From Falsiroseomonas frigidaquae (GTDB lineage: Bacteria; Pseudomonadota; Alphaproteobacteria; Acetobacterales; Acetobacteraceae), in NCBI RefSeq assembly GCF_012163145.1, contig NZ_JAAVTX010000006.1, positions 124,001 to 188,000 of the forward strand: a stretch of DNA of 64,000 nucleotides, read 5' to 3'. This document shows positions 25,748-34,200 of the stretch, piece after piece. Both the position numbers and the translations under genes were made by a program. The first letter of the stretch is position 1. Every line of letters begins with the position of its first letter. The notes under the pieces were generated by a model. The model ran no database searches. It worked only from the letters and a program-made list of their open reading frames with translations, and was not told the origin of the DNA.

Positions 25748-27123
25748 GCCGTGGCGACCAGCTTCGCCAGTGCGGCGGAGGCGATGCGGGAGGCCAGTGA
25801 ATCCGCCCGGCTGGTGAGGATGATCGGCACCCGCGCGCCCAGCACCAGCCCCGCCGCCGTGGCACCCGCGAGGTAGATGAGCTGCTTCGCCAGCATGTTC
25901 CCCGCTTCCAGATCCGGCACCAGCAGTATATCCGCCTGGCCCGCGACCGGGGAGACAATGCCCTTGCTGCGCGCCGCATCCGGGCTGATTGCATTGTCGA
26001 AGGCCAGCGGCCCATCCACCCGGGCGCCGGTGATCTGCCCACGCGCCGCCATCACCGTCAGTGCCGCGGCATCGAGGGTAGACGGCATCGCCGGGTTCAC
26101 CGTCTCCACCGCCGCCAGCACGGCAACCAGTGGCTCCGCCATGCCCAGCTTGCGTAACATGTCGATGGCGTTCTGGCAGATGTCCCGCTTGTGCGTCAGC
26201 GTCGGCAGGATGTTGATGGCGGCATCGGTGATGAGCAGCGGCTTGGCATAGGCCGGCACGTCCATCGCGTAGACATGGCTGATGCGCCGCTCCGTCCGCA
26301 GGCCCGAATCCCGCGCCACCACGGCGCCGATCAGCTCGTCGCTGTGCAGGCTGCCCTTGGCGAGCACCGCGACGCGCCCGCTGGCCGCCAGTTCCACCGC
26401 ACGCGCCGCCGCGGCGTGGCTGTGCGGGACCGGCTCGATGGTGAAGCCCTGCAGGGAGACCTGCGCCTCCGCCGCCGCCGCGCGGATCTTGGCTTCCGGC
26501 CCGACCAGGATGGGGTCGAGCAGCCCCTCCTCGCGCACCTCGATGGCGGCAAGGATGGCGGCGGTGGAACAGGGATGCACGATGGCGGCGCGCAAAGGCG
26601 GGCCGCTGCGGGCGCGCTGGAGGAAGGCGTCGGTGCGGTCGTGCCGGCGCAGCGCGATATCCGGCAGCCGGGTGCGCGGCCAGGCGATGCTGCGATCCGG
26701 CGCCAGCACCAGCGCCTCCCCTGCCAGGACCTCCTCGCCCCTCTGGTTGGTGCATGCGGTGGCCAGGCGCACCGTGCGGCGGTCGGCCTGCTTCTCCCGC
26801 ACCGTGACCGTTGCGGTGATGGTGTCCCCCGGTGCCACCGGCTTGAGGAAGCGCAGCGACTGGTCGAGGTAGATGGTACCGGGCCCCGGCAGTCGGGTGC
26901 CGAGCACGGCCGAGATCAGCGCCGCCGTCCACATGCCATGCGCGACCACATGCCCGAAGCGCCCGGTGGCGGCGAAGGCGGCATCGAGATGCGCCGGGTT
27001 CACATCGCCGGAGACGCTGGCGAACAGCTCGATATCGTCCCGGCCGACGATGCGGACCAGGCTGGCGGTGTCGCCGGCCCGCATCTCCTCGAAGGTGCGG
27101 TTGCGAAGCAGGTCCTGGTCCAT
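25744..27123 (-). CDS. Bifunctional MaoC-like enoyl-CoA hydratase / phosphate acyltransferase
   Basis: Two-domain protein of 459 residues. Residues 1 to about 140 are a MaoC hot-dog domain with the hydratase motif region (ASVSGDVNPAHLDAAFA, GRFGHVVAHGMW) that includes the catalytic Asp and His. Residues about 160-455 are a phosphate acetyl/butyryltransferase domain (KGSLHSDELIGAVV, LITDAAINILPTL, GQADILLVPDLEAGNMLAK). The fusion is a known family in alphaproteobacteria. It should hydrate or process an enoyl-CoA and convert acyl-CoA to acyl phosphate for the coupled kinase. The start is ATG at MDQDLLRNRTF; a GTG three codons earlier is possible. Confidence 0.92.
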   Translation of the reverse strand: MDQDLLRNRTFEEMRAGDTASLVRIVGRDDIELFASVSGDVNPAHLDAAFAATGRFGHVVAHGMWTAALISAVLGTRLPGPGTIYLDQSLRFLKPVAPGDTITATVTVREKQADRRTVRLATACTNQRGEEVLAGEALVLAPDRSIAWPRTRLPDIALRRHDRTDAFLQRARSGPPLRAAIVHPCSTAAILAAIEVREEGLLDPILVGPEAKIRAAAAEAQVSLQGFTIEPVPHSHAAAARAVELAASGRVAVLAKGSLHSDELIGAVVARDSGLRTERRISHVYAMDVPAYAKPLLITDAAINILPTLTHKRDICQNAIDMLRKLGMAEPLVAVLAAVETVNPAMPSTLDAAALTVMAARGQITGARVDGPLAFDNAISPDAARSKGIVSPVAGQADILLVPDLEAGNMLAKQLIYLAGATAAGLVLGARVPIILTSRADSLASRIASAALAKLVATA

Positions 27124-27273
27124 GGTCCTCACTGCGGTGACGCCGGCCGCGCGATCACGCGCCTGTGCTCGCCTAGCAGCCCATCCGGCGCGGCGCGTTG
27201 CGGCAGATCAAGCTTGCGACGAAAGCAGGGCGGTAACCCTCCGGTGCGATTTCCGCAGCAAAGGGGACCGACC

Positions 27274-27585
27274 ATGTCGAACCGCCACGCCGCCACCGCA
27301 GAGAAGCCCAACTCGGCCAGCCCGCTTCTCAACCCGCTCGACTGGAATCAGGCGAAGCTGGACACGCCCGTCAAGCTGTATGGGGAGATGATGCGCTTCA
27401 TGGCGCAGCGCCTGCAGGCCCAGGCGAGCTTCCTGCAGGGCCTCGCCGATTGCCAGAACCCGACCGACCTGATGAGCCGGCAGGCCTCGTTCCTGCAGAA
27501 TGCCATGGAGGCCTATTCCAGCGAGGCCGGCCGGTCCTGGAAGATCCTGCAGGAGCCCGCCACGCCGCAGCCGCCGGCAGCCTGA
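27274..27585 (+). CDS. Phasin-like polyhydroxyalkanoate granule protein
   Basis: Small protein of 103 residues with amphipathic helices and no signal peptide. The segment YGEMMRFMAQRLQAQASFLQ followed by NPTDLMSRQASFLQNAMEAYSSEAG matches the phasin pattern, where helices coat polyhydroxyalkanoate granules. A GGGG-containing ribosome binding site lies upstream of the ATG. It is divergent from the acyl-phosphate operon and close to a PHB-depolymerase-type esterase, supporting a storage-polymer role. No PHA synthase gene is in the window. Confidence 0.82.
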   Translation: MSNRHAATAEKPNSASPLLNPLDWNQAKLDTPVKLYGEMMRFMAQRLQAQASFLQGLADCQNPTDLMSRQASFLQNAMEAYSSEAGRSWKILQEPATPQPPAA

Positions 27586-27655
27586 CCTAACACGGCGCCC
27601 CGGGCGCGGCGGCGATGCCGCGCCCGTGACCGGGCTACGCTTGAAGAGGGAGTGG

Positions 27656-27699
27656 ATGCCAGCCATCTACCATCCACCTGGATGGTGAACGGATGGCAT
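27656..27699. promoter_or_regulatory. Nested palindrome overlapping the start of the CopG-like gene
   Basis: Perfect arms ACCATCCA (27669-27676) and TGGATGGT (27679-27686) lie around a two-base centre, and outer arms ATGCCA (27656-27661) and TGGCAT (27694-27699) extend the symmetry to 44 bases. The right edge covers the ATG of the ribbon-helix-helix gene. Such regulators usually bind short inverted or tandem repeats at their own promoter, so an autoregulatory operator is likely. Several extra GGATG copies surround it. Confidence 0.55.
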
Positions 27700-28114
27700 G
27701 AGCGATTCCCCCCGGCCCCTGCGGCCCGCTGGTGACAGCGAGAAGATCACCATCAACCTCGGCTATGTCGATCTGGGCCATATAGACCTGCTGGTGCAGG
27801 ACGGCTTCTACTCGAACCGCACGGACTTCATCCGCACCGCCATCCGCAACCAGGTCGAACGGCACGCGGAGGCGGCACGGCAATCCGTGCGCCGGCGCAG
27901 CCTGGACCTCGGCCTTCGCCACATCTCCCGGCAGGATCTGGAAGCCGCGCAGGCGGAGGGCCGGATGCTGGATATCCGCGTGCTCGGCCTCGCCAGCATC
28001 GCTGCCGATGTCACGCCCGAACTGGCGCGCGCCACGATTGGCTCCGTCTCCGTACTTGGCGCGTTGCAGGCGAGCCCCGCGGTGCGCGCGGCGCTGGCCG
28101 ACCGCACCGCCTGA
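27698..28114 (+). CDS. CopG/ribbon-helix-helix transcriptional regulator
   Basis: DNA-binding protein of 138 residues. A ribbon-helix-helix domain covers about residues 15-60: beta strand EKITINLGYVDLG, then helices with DLLVQDGFYSNRTDFIRTAI. The remainder is helical and may mediate oligomer or partner contacts. It probably represses its own transcription through the palindrome at its start. It precedes a PHB-depolymerase-type esterase by 31 bases in the same direction and may control that gene. There is no toxin-like neighbour, so an antitoxin role is not supported. Confidence 0.85.
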   Translation: MSDSPRPLRPAGDSEKITINLGYVDLGHIDLLVQDGFYSNRTDFIRTAIRNQVERHAEAARQSVRRRSLDLGLRHISRQDLEAAQAEGRMLDIRVLGLASIAADVTPELARATIGSVSVLGALQASPAVRAALADRTA

Positions 28115-28145
28115 CACCCGAATATTCCTGGAAGATCCCCAACCA

Positions 28146-29249
28146 ATGCACCGCATGATGCCTGCCGGCATGGCCGAGGCCCTGAAGCTGACCCGCCAAG
28201 GGCGGCTGAAGGAAGCCGCCGCGCTGCTGCAGGGCAGCTTCCGCCCGGCGGCCCCGCCGCAACCCGGCCCCATGCCCAAATCGGGCCCCATGCCGAAGCC
28301 CCGACCCGCCCCGCGCGGCCGGATCTTCGATGTGGACCCGGATGGCGCCACACGCTTCCCCGGGATGCACGCCCGCGGACCTCGCCCTGCGACGCCCCCC
28401 CTGCCCGCCGGCGCTCGATTCCTGTCCGGCGGCTTCAGCGGCGCGGCCGGGGAACGTGATTTCCGCCTGTACATCCCGGCCAACCTGCCCGCCGGCCCGG
28501 TGCCGCTGCTGGTCATGCTGCATGGCTGCACCCAGTCGCCGGAGGATTTCGCCGCCGGTACCCGCATGAACGCGCTGGCCGAGGAAACGCCGCGGCTGGT
28601 GCTCTATCCGGGCCAGACCCAGGCGGCGAACGCCCAGCGCTGCTGGAACTGGTTCAAGCCCGGCGACCAGGCGCGCGATCGGGGCGAGCCGGCGCTGATC
28701 GCCGGCATGGTGCGCCAGGTGATGGGCGACCATGCCGTGGATGCGCAGCGCGTGCATGCGGCGGGGCTATCCGCCGGCGGTGCAGCCGCGGCCATCATGG
28801 GCGAGGCCTATCCGGACCTGTTCGCCGCGGTCGGCGTGCATTCCGGCCTGGCCTGCGGCGCGGCGCGGGACGTGCCTTCCGCCTTCGCTGCCATGCGGGG
28901 CGGCTCGCCGGTGCTGGCGCCGGGCGGCAAGGCGGTGCCGACCATCGTCTTCCATGCGGACCGGGACACCACGGTGCATCCGGTGAATGGCGACCGGGTA
29001 ATCGCCCGCGCGGGCACCGAGGGCCTGCGCGCCAGCACCACGCAGGGCACGGTGCCGGGCGGCCACGGCTTCACCCGCATCTGCCACGCAGATCCGGCCG
29101 GGCGGGTGCTGCTCGAGCAATGGCTGGTGCATGGCGGCGGCCATGCCTGGTCGGGCGGCGATGCCGCCGGCAGCTACACGGATCCGCGCGGGCCCGACGC
29201 CTCCGCCGCCATGCTGCGCTTCTTCGCGCAGCACAGCCTGGAGGGCTAA
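28146..29249 (+). CDS. PHB depolymerase-family esterase
   Basis: Esterase of 367 residues in the Esterase_phb family. The catalytic core begins after a Pro-rich linker: LLVMLHGCTQSPEDFAAGT carries the oxyanion loop, the lipase box is GLSAGG with nucleophile S209, and the C-terminal His lies in VHGGGHAWSGG. The N-terminal 35 residues (AEALKLTRQGRLKEAAALLQ) form an amphipathic helix rather than an export signal, so the enzyme appears cytoplasmic. It may act on storage polymer or on short esters. Neighbouring phasin and acyl-phosphate genes favour polyhydroxyalkanoate turnover; this remains inferred. Confidence 0.88.
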   Translation: MHRMMPAGMAEALKLTRQGRLKEAAALLQGSFRPAAPPQPGPMPKSGPMPKPRPAPRGRIFDVDPDGATRFPGMHARGPRPATPPLPAGARFLSGGFSGAAGERDFRLYIPANLPAGPVPLLVMLHGCTQSPEDFAAGTRMNALAEETPRLVLYPGQTQAANAQRCWNWFKPGDQARDRGEPALIAGMVRQVMGDHAVDAQRVHAAGLSAGGAAAAIMGEAYPDLFAAVGVHSGLACGAARDVPSAFAAMRGGSPVLAPGGKAVPTIVFHADRDTTVHPVNGDRVIARAGTEGLRASTTQGTVPGGHGFTRICHADPAGRVLLEQWLVHGGGHAWSGGDAAGSYTDPRGPDASAAMLRFFAQHSLEG

Positions 29250-29343
29250 GGGCCCGGCCACCAAACGCATCGGCGACCCGCATCGGCTCTTGGAACAAAA
29301 CCAGAATATGATACGATGCGAGTCCCCAGGTAGGTGGATGATC

Positions 29344-29712
29344 ATGGCTGCTCGCAAGCCGAGGCAGGTGCGCCCTGTCGACGCGGCGCTGACCCGGCTG
29401 CTGGCCCTGGCCGGCAAGGGTGCTGCGCCCGGTCGCATGGCGCGGGAAGTGGAGACCATCGCGGCCGAATGGATCGCCGCACCGGAAGCCGACCGGATGG
29501 AAATCCGGGAGAGGCTGGATGAGCTGCGCGAGCAGCTCAGCGAGGGCGTCGGGCATGCGGAGGAACAGGTGTCCGACCTCGATTCGAGCGAGCCTGCCGC
29601 GGTGAAGCAGGCCGGCGCCATGCTGGCCGCGCTGGTGGCGACGCGGGATGCCGCGACGCGCGCCATAACCGCCTTCCAGGCCTCCGCTCCGGAATATGTG
29701 AACGCCGCGTGA
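29344..29712 (+). CDS. Hypothetical helical protein
   Basis: Unrecognised cytoplasmic protein of 122 residues, rich in Ala, Glu and Arg and predicted helical throughout, with a heptad-like central segment (RLDELREQLSEGVGHAEEQV). The start at MAARKPRQV is chosen because AGGTGG lies six bases upstream; an ATG two codons earlier would leave no spacing. It follows the esterase by about 95 bases and could be co-transcribed. No function can be proposed. The 270 bases after it show no gene. Confidence 0.65.
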   Translation: MAARKPRQVRPVDAALTRLLALAGKGAAPGRMAREVETIAAEWIAAPEADRMEIRERLDELREQLSEGVGHAEEQVSDLDSSEPAAVKQAGAMLAALVATRDAATRAITAFQASAPEYVNAA

Positions 29713-29981
29713 TGCCGTGGGAAGATGCGTCACTTGCCTTGAAAAGCGCGCCAAGTCCCGGCTGAATCTCGTCTCCCTGGATGCCCGTTCAGGGCCACTC
29801 ATGCCGAGATCGCACCAAAGGCGAGGCAAAGTGTAGATCTTCAGCCAAACGGGCCCGCGGCACCGGCCTGGCGTCGGAGATCGCGGCTCAACGAAAGCGC
29901 AAGACGTCCGGATACTGACAACGATCCGAGGTTGTAACCACGAGTAGACGCGCCAGCACGGCTGGGCTTAGGGTCCGCGCC

Positions 29982-30152
29982 ATGCAACCAGCCCCCTCCG
30001 CGAACCGACGAAAGCGCCTGCTGCGATCCGTCCTTCTGGTCGGCGCGGTCATGCTGATCGCGGCCGCCAGCCTGGGCGCCGGCGACGTCGTGCGCGCGGC
30101 GTTCGAGCCCGCGTCCCAGGTGCAGCCCTACGACCCCCTGCCGCGCTGGTAG
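29982..30152 (+). CDS. Small single-pass membrane protein ORF
   Basis: ORF of 56 residues: a basic N-terminus (ANRRKRLLRS), one hydrophobic segment (VLLVGAVMLIAAASLGAG) and a short tail with Pro and aromatic residues. The topology is plausible for a small inner-membrane protein. It ends 26 bases before a DUF4345-like gene. No clear ribosome binding site is present and no family is known. Confidence 0.4.
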   Translation: MQPAPSANRRKRLLRSVLLVGAVMLIAAASLGAGDVVRAAFEPASQVQPYDPLPRW

Positions 30153-30178
30153 GCTCGCTTCCCCTGCTGCGGATTGCC

Positions 30179-30568
30179 GTGGCGCTTGGCGGCTGCGTGC
30201 CGGTCTTCGCCGGTCTGGCCGGCGTCGTGCTGGGGCCCGGCATGGTGGCCGGCGCAACAGGCGGCTGGGATGCGGCACAGGACAGCCATTTCCGCTACCT
30301 CTCCGGCCTGCTGCTCGGCATTGGCCTGGGCTTCTGGAGCACCATTCCGGCACTGCCGGCGCGCACTGCACGCTTCCGGCTGCTCACCGCCATCGTCGTG
30401 CTCGGCGGCCTGGCCAGGCTGGCGGCGCTGTTCGGCCAGGGCTGGCCCGGCGGACCGATGGCCGCGGCGCTGGGGATGGAACTGGTGGTTACGCCGCTGC
30501 TCTGCCTGTGGCAGGGGCGCGTCGCGCGCGAAGCGGAACGCAACATGGCACCGCAAGCCGCCGCCTGA
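30179..30568 (+). CDS. DUF4345-like small membrane protein
   Basis: Membrane protein of about 129 residues resembling DUF4345: VFAGLAGVVLGPGMV, then HFRYLSGLLLGIGLGFW, PALPARTARFRLLTAIVVLGG and a final hydrophobic helix. About four membrane segments are expected. The start is GTG; the in-frame codons before it (LLRIA) look like a continuation of the first helix but lack an upstream start codon. Its function is unknown. It lies 32 bases before the DsbA-like gene on the same strand. Confidence 0.78.
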   Translation: MALGGCVPVFAGLAGVVLGPGMVAGATGGWDAAQDSHFRYLSGLLLGIGLGFWSTIPALPARTARFRLLTAIVVLGGLARLAALFGQGWPGGPMAAALGMELVVTPLLCLWQGRVAREAERNMAPQAAA

Positions 30569-30600
30569 CTCGTGGCGCCGGAGGGTGCTATCATCCGCCC

Positions 30601-31260
30601 GTGAACATTCTCGCCCCACCTCGTTCCCGCTTGCAGATCGAGGTTGTCTTCGACCTCGTCTGCCCCTGGTGCTTCCTCGGCACGCGCCGGTTGCGACGCA
30701 CCCTGCGGGCGCGCCCGGACATCGCGGCCGACATCGCTTGGCGCCCGTTCCTGCTGAACCCGGACATCGCGCCCGGCGGCGTGCCGCGGCAGGATTACGT
30801 GATCCGGAAATTCGGAGGCGAGGACCGCGCCCGGCGGCTGCACGCCACCATCGCGGAACTTGGCCGTGGCGAGGGGCTTGGCTTTCAGTTCGACCGCATC
30901 CGCCGCATCCCGCCTTCGCTCGACGCGCATCGCTTGGTGCGGCTGGCGGAAAGGCATGGCGTGGCGGCCGATGCCGTGGATGCGCTGTTCCAGGCTTATT
31001 TCTGCGAGGGCCAGGATATCGGCGACGTGTCCGTGCTGGTCGCCATCGCCGCCGGCCTCGGCATGGATCCCGGCGCAACCCGTCGCCTGCTGTCCGGCAA
31101 TGCGGAGGCGGAGGCGGTACACGCGGACAACCTCCGCGCGCATCGCCTGGGCATCAACGGCGTGCCCTGCTTCGTGGTGCAGGGCCGCCACGCGATCGCC
31201 GGGGCGCAGGAGCCGGAGGTGATCGAGCGGCTGCTGGATGTGGCGGTGGTGGAGGGCTAG
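30601..31260 (+). CDS. DsbA family oxidoreductase (FrnE-like)
   Basis: Thioredoxin-fold protein of 219 residues. The active site CPWC (C21-C24 region, FDLVCPWCFLG) sits near the N-terminus without an export signal, as in FrnE-type cytoplasmic DsbA relatives and 2-hydroxychromene-2-carboxylate isomerase-like proteins. The cis-Pro region GVPCFVV is present near residue 180. Likely a cytoplasmic thiol-disulfide oxidoreductase. It begins with GTG; upstream codons in frame run through the preceding membrane gene and are not used. It converges on mfd with only five bases between the stops. Confidence 0.88.
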   Translation: MNILAPPRSRLQIEVVFDLVCPWCFLGTRRLRRTLRARPDIAADIAWRPFLLNPDIAPGGVPRQDYVIRKFGGEDRARRLHATIAELGRGEGLGFQFDRIRRIPPSLDAHRLVRLAERHGVAADAVDALFQAYFCEGQDIGDVSVLVAIAAGLGMDPGATRRLLSGNAEAEAVHADNLRAHRLGINGVPCFVVQGRHAIAGAQEPEVIERLLDVAVVEG

Positions 31261-31265
31261 ACGCC

Positions 31266-34200
31266 CTACCGCTTCCACCGCCCCGGGAAGGGAATCGGCT
31301 TCGTCGAAGCCCCCTTCGGCGTCGGCGGCACATTGCCGGCGCGGAACACCGTTTTCTTGAAGGCCGGCGCGGCCTTGGCGGGCGACTTGGCCGGCGCGGG
31401 GGGCGGTGGCGGCGGCGCGCTGGCCTTCGGCACCCTGCCCTGCGCCACCTCGGCCAATGCGCTCAGCAATTCCCGCGCGGCGCGGATGCGCGCCTCGTAG
31501 GGCATCTCCTGCGCCCAGGCCAGCTTGTGGTCCGGCCGCAGCTTGGCCGCGCCGTGCTGGCCGGTGACCCATTCGATCAGCCCGGGCGGGTTGGGGAAGC
31601 GGTTGCCGCGGAAGCCGAGCACGATGCCCTTCGGCCCCACATCCAGCTTCTCCACCCCCACCTGCCGGCACAGCGCCTTCAGCCAGACCACCTGCAGCAG
31701 CGTCTCCGCCTCCGCCGGCAGCTTGCCGAAACGGTCGGCGAGTTCGGCGGCCATGGCCTCGATCTCGGCCTCGGTCTGCAGGCTGCCGATGCGGCGATAC
31801 AGGCCGAGCCGCACGGGCAGGTCGCGCACATAAGCCTCGGGCAGCATGACCGGCAGGCCGAGGTTGATCTGCGGCGTCCAGTCTCGATCCTCCCGCGCAT
31901 CCTCGCGGGCGCCGGACTTCAGGTTCTGCACCGCATCCTCCAGCATCTGCTGGTACAGCTCGATGCCGACTTCCCGGATATGGCCGGATTGCTCGTCGCC
32001 CAGCAGGTTGCCGGCGCCGCGGATATCCAGGTCGTGGCTCGCCAGGGTGAATCCGGCGCCGAGATTGTCCAGCGTCTGCATCACCTCCAGCCGCTTCTCG
32101 GCCGCCGCGGAAAGCCGGTGCGTCTGCGGCCAGGTGAGGTAGGCGTAGCCGCGCAGCTTGCCGCGCCCGACCCGGCCGCGAAGCTGGTACAGCCCGGCCA
32201 GGCCGAACATGTCCGCGCGGTGGATCAGCAGCGTGTTCACCGCCGGCATGTCCAACCCGCTTTCCACGATGTTGGTGGACAGCAGGATGTCGTATTTCTG
32301 GTCGCCGAACTCGGTCATCACCCGTTCCAGCTCGGTCGGCGCCAGGCGGCCATGCGCCTCCGCGATACGGGCTTCCGGCACGATCTCGGTCAGGCGCTCG
32401 CGCAGCCGGGGCAGGTCTTCCAGCCGCGGGCAGACACAGAACACCTGGCCGCCGCGGAACCGCTCGCGCAGGATCGCCTCGCGGATCACCACGCTGTCCC
32501 AGGGGGTGATGAAGGTGCGCACCGCAAGGCGGTCCACCGGCGGCGTCGCGATCACGCTCATCTCCCGCACGCCGGTCAGCGCCAGTTGCAGGGTGCGCGG
32601 GATCGGGGTGGCGGTCAGCGTCAGCACATGCACATCGGCCTTGAACTGCTTCAGCCGTTCCTTGTGGGCGACGCCGAAATGCTGCTCCTCGTCGACGATC
32701 ACCAGGCCGAGATCGGCGAACGCGATCGACTTCGCCAGCAGCGCGTGGGTGCCGACGACGATGTTGATGGTGCCGTCCTTCACCCCATCCCGCACCGCCT
32801 GCGCATCCTTCGCATTCACCATGCGGGAGAGTTGCGCGACCTTGATCGGCAGGCCCTCGAAGCGGGTGGAGAAGACGCGGAAATGCTGGCGGGCCAGCAG
32901 CGTGGTCGGCACCACCACCGCCACCTGGGTGCCGGACATCGCCACCGCGAAGGCGGCGCGCAGCGCGACCTCCGTCTTGCCGAAGCCGACATCGCCGCAG
33001 ATCAGGCGGTCCATCGGCCGGCCGGCGGCCAGATCCTCCAGCACATCGGCAATGGCGCGCTGCTGGTCCTCGGTCTCGGCGAAGGGGAATCTCGCACAAA
33101 ACTCGTCCCAGGCACCTTCGGGCGGAATCGCGGCGGGGGCGTCGCGGGTCTGCCGTTCGGCGGCGATACGGATCAGCGCCGCCGCCATGTCCTGGATGCG
33201 GTTCTTCGCCTTGGCCTTGCGTGCCTGCCAGGTGCTGCCACCCAGCTTGTCCAGGGCGACGCCGGCGGCGTCCGAGCCAAATCGGGAAAGAACCTCGATA
33301 TTCTCGACCGGCAGGAACAGCTTGTCGCCACCGTCATAGATCAGCCGCAGGCATTCATGCGGCGCCTCGCTGATGCGGATCGTCTCCAGCCCGTCATAGC
33401 GGCCGATGCCGTGGTCCTGGTGCACCACCAGGTCGCCCTGCGCGATTTCCGTCGCATCCGCGATGAACTGGTCGGCGCGCTTGCGGCGGCGCGGCGGGCG
33501 GGCGATGCGCTCGCCCAGCAGGTCCTGCTCGCAGACCAGCGCCAGGCCATCCGCATGCTTGTCCGAGGGTGCGACGAAGCCACGCTCGATGCCGACGATG
33601 GCGAGCGCCACCGTGCCGAGCTTCAGCTTCTGGACGTCGAGGAAATTCTCCACCAGCTCGGCCGGAACGTTGTTCTCCCGCAGCAGGTTGCCCAGGCGCT
33701 CGCGGGACCCGCGGGTCCAGGCCGCCAGCACCGGGCGCATGTTGCGCTTCGCCAGCGCGGCGGCGTGTTCGCCATAGGCCTGGAAGACGTTGCGGCCCTC
33801 TGCGCGCACATCGTTGAACATCCGGCCGAGCCGGCCGCCCGCATCGATGCCCGCCGCGTGTTCCGGCTGGTCGAAGGGCGAGAAGCGAAAGACGCGCGCG
33901 TCTTCCAGCATATCGATCCAGCCATCATGATCGATGTACAGGCGATCCGGCGGGGCGGGGCGATACGGCACCTCCCCTTCCCGCGTCGGCATGCGCCGCG
34001 CCTCATAATGGTCCACCACCATTTCCAGCCGGGCGCCGAGCGCATCTTCCGTCTGGTGGTCGAGAGAAACCGAAACCCCTTCCCCCAGATGATCGACCAG
34101 GGTTTCCATGTGCTCATGGAACAGCCCGGCCCAATGCTCCATGCCCGGATGGCGGCGGCCGGCGGAGACACTGACATAGAGCGGGTCCTCCCCCGCCGCG

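Noticed and set aside
27698..28114. CopG-like gene as the antitoxin of a toxin-antitoxin pair
   Set aside because: No small toxin gene lies beside it; the neighbour is a full esterase.
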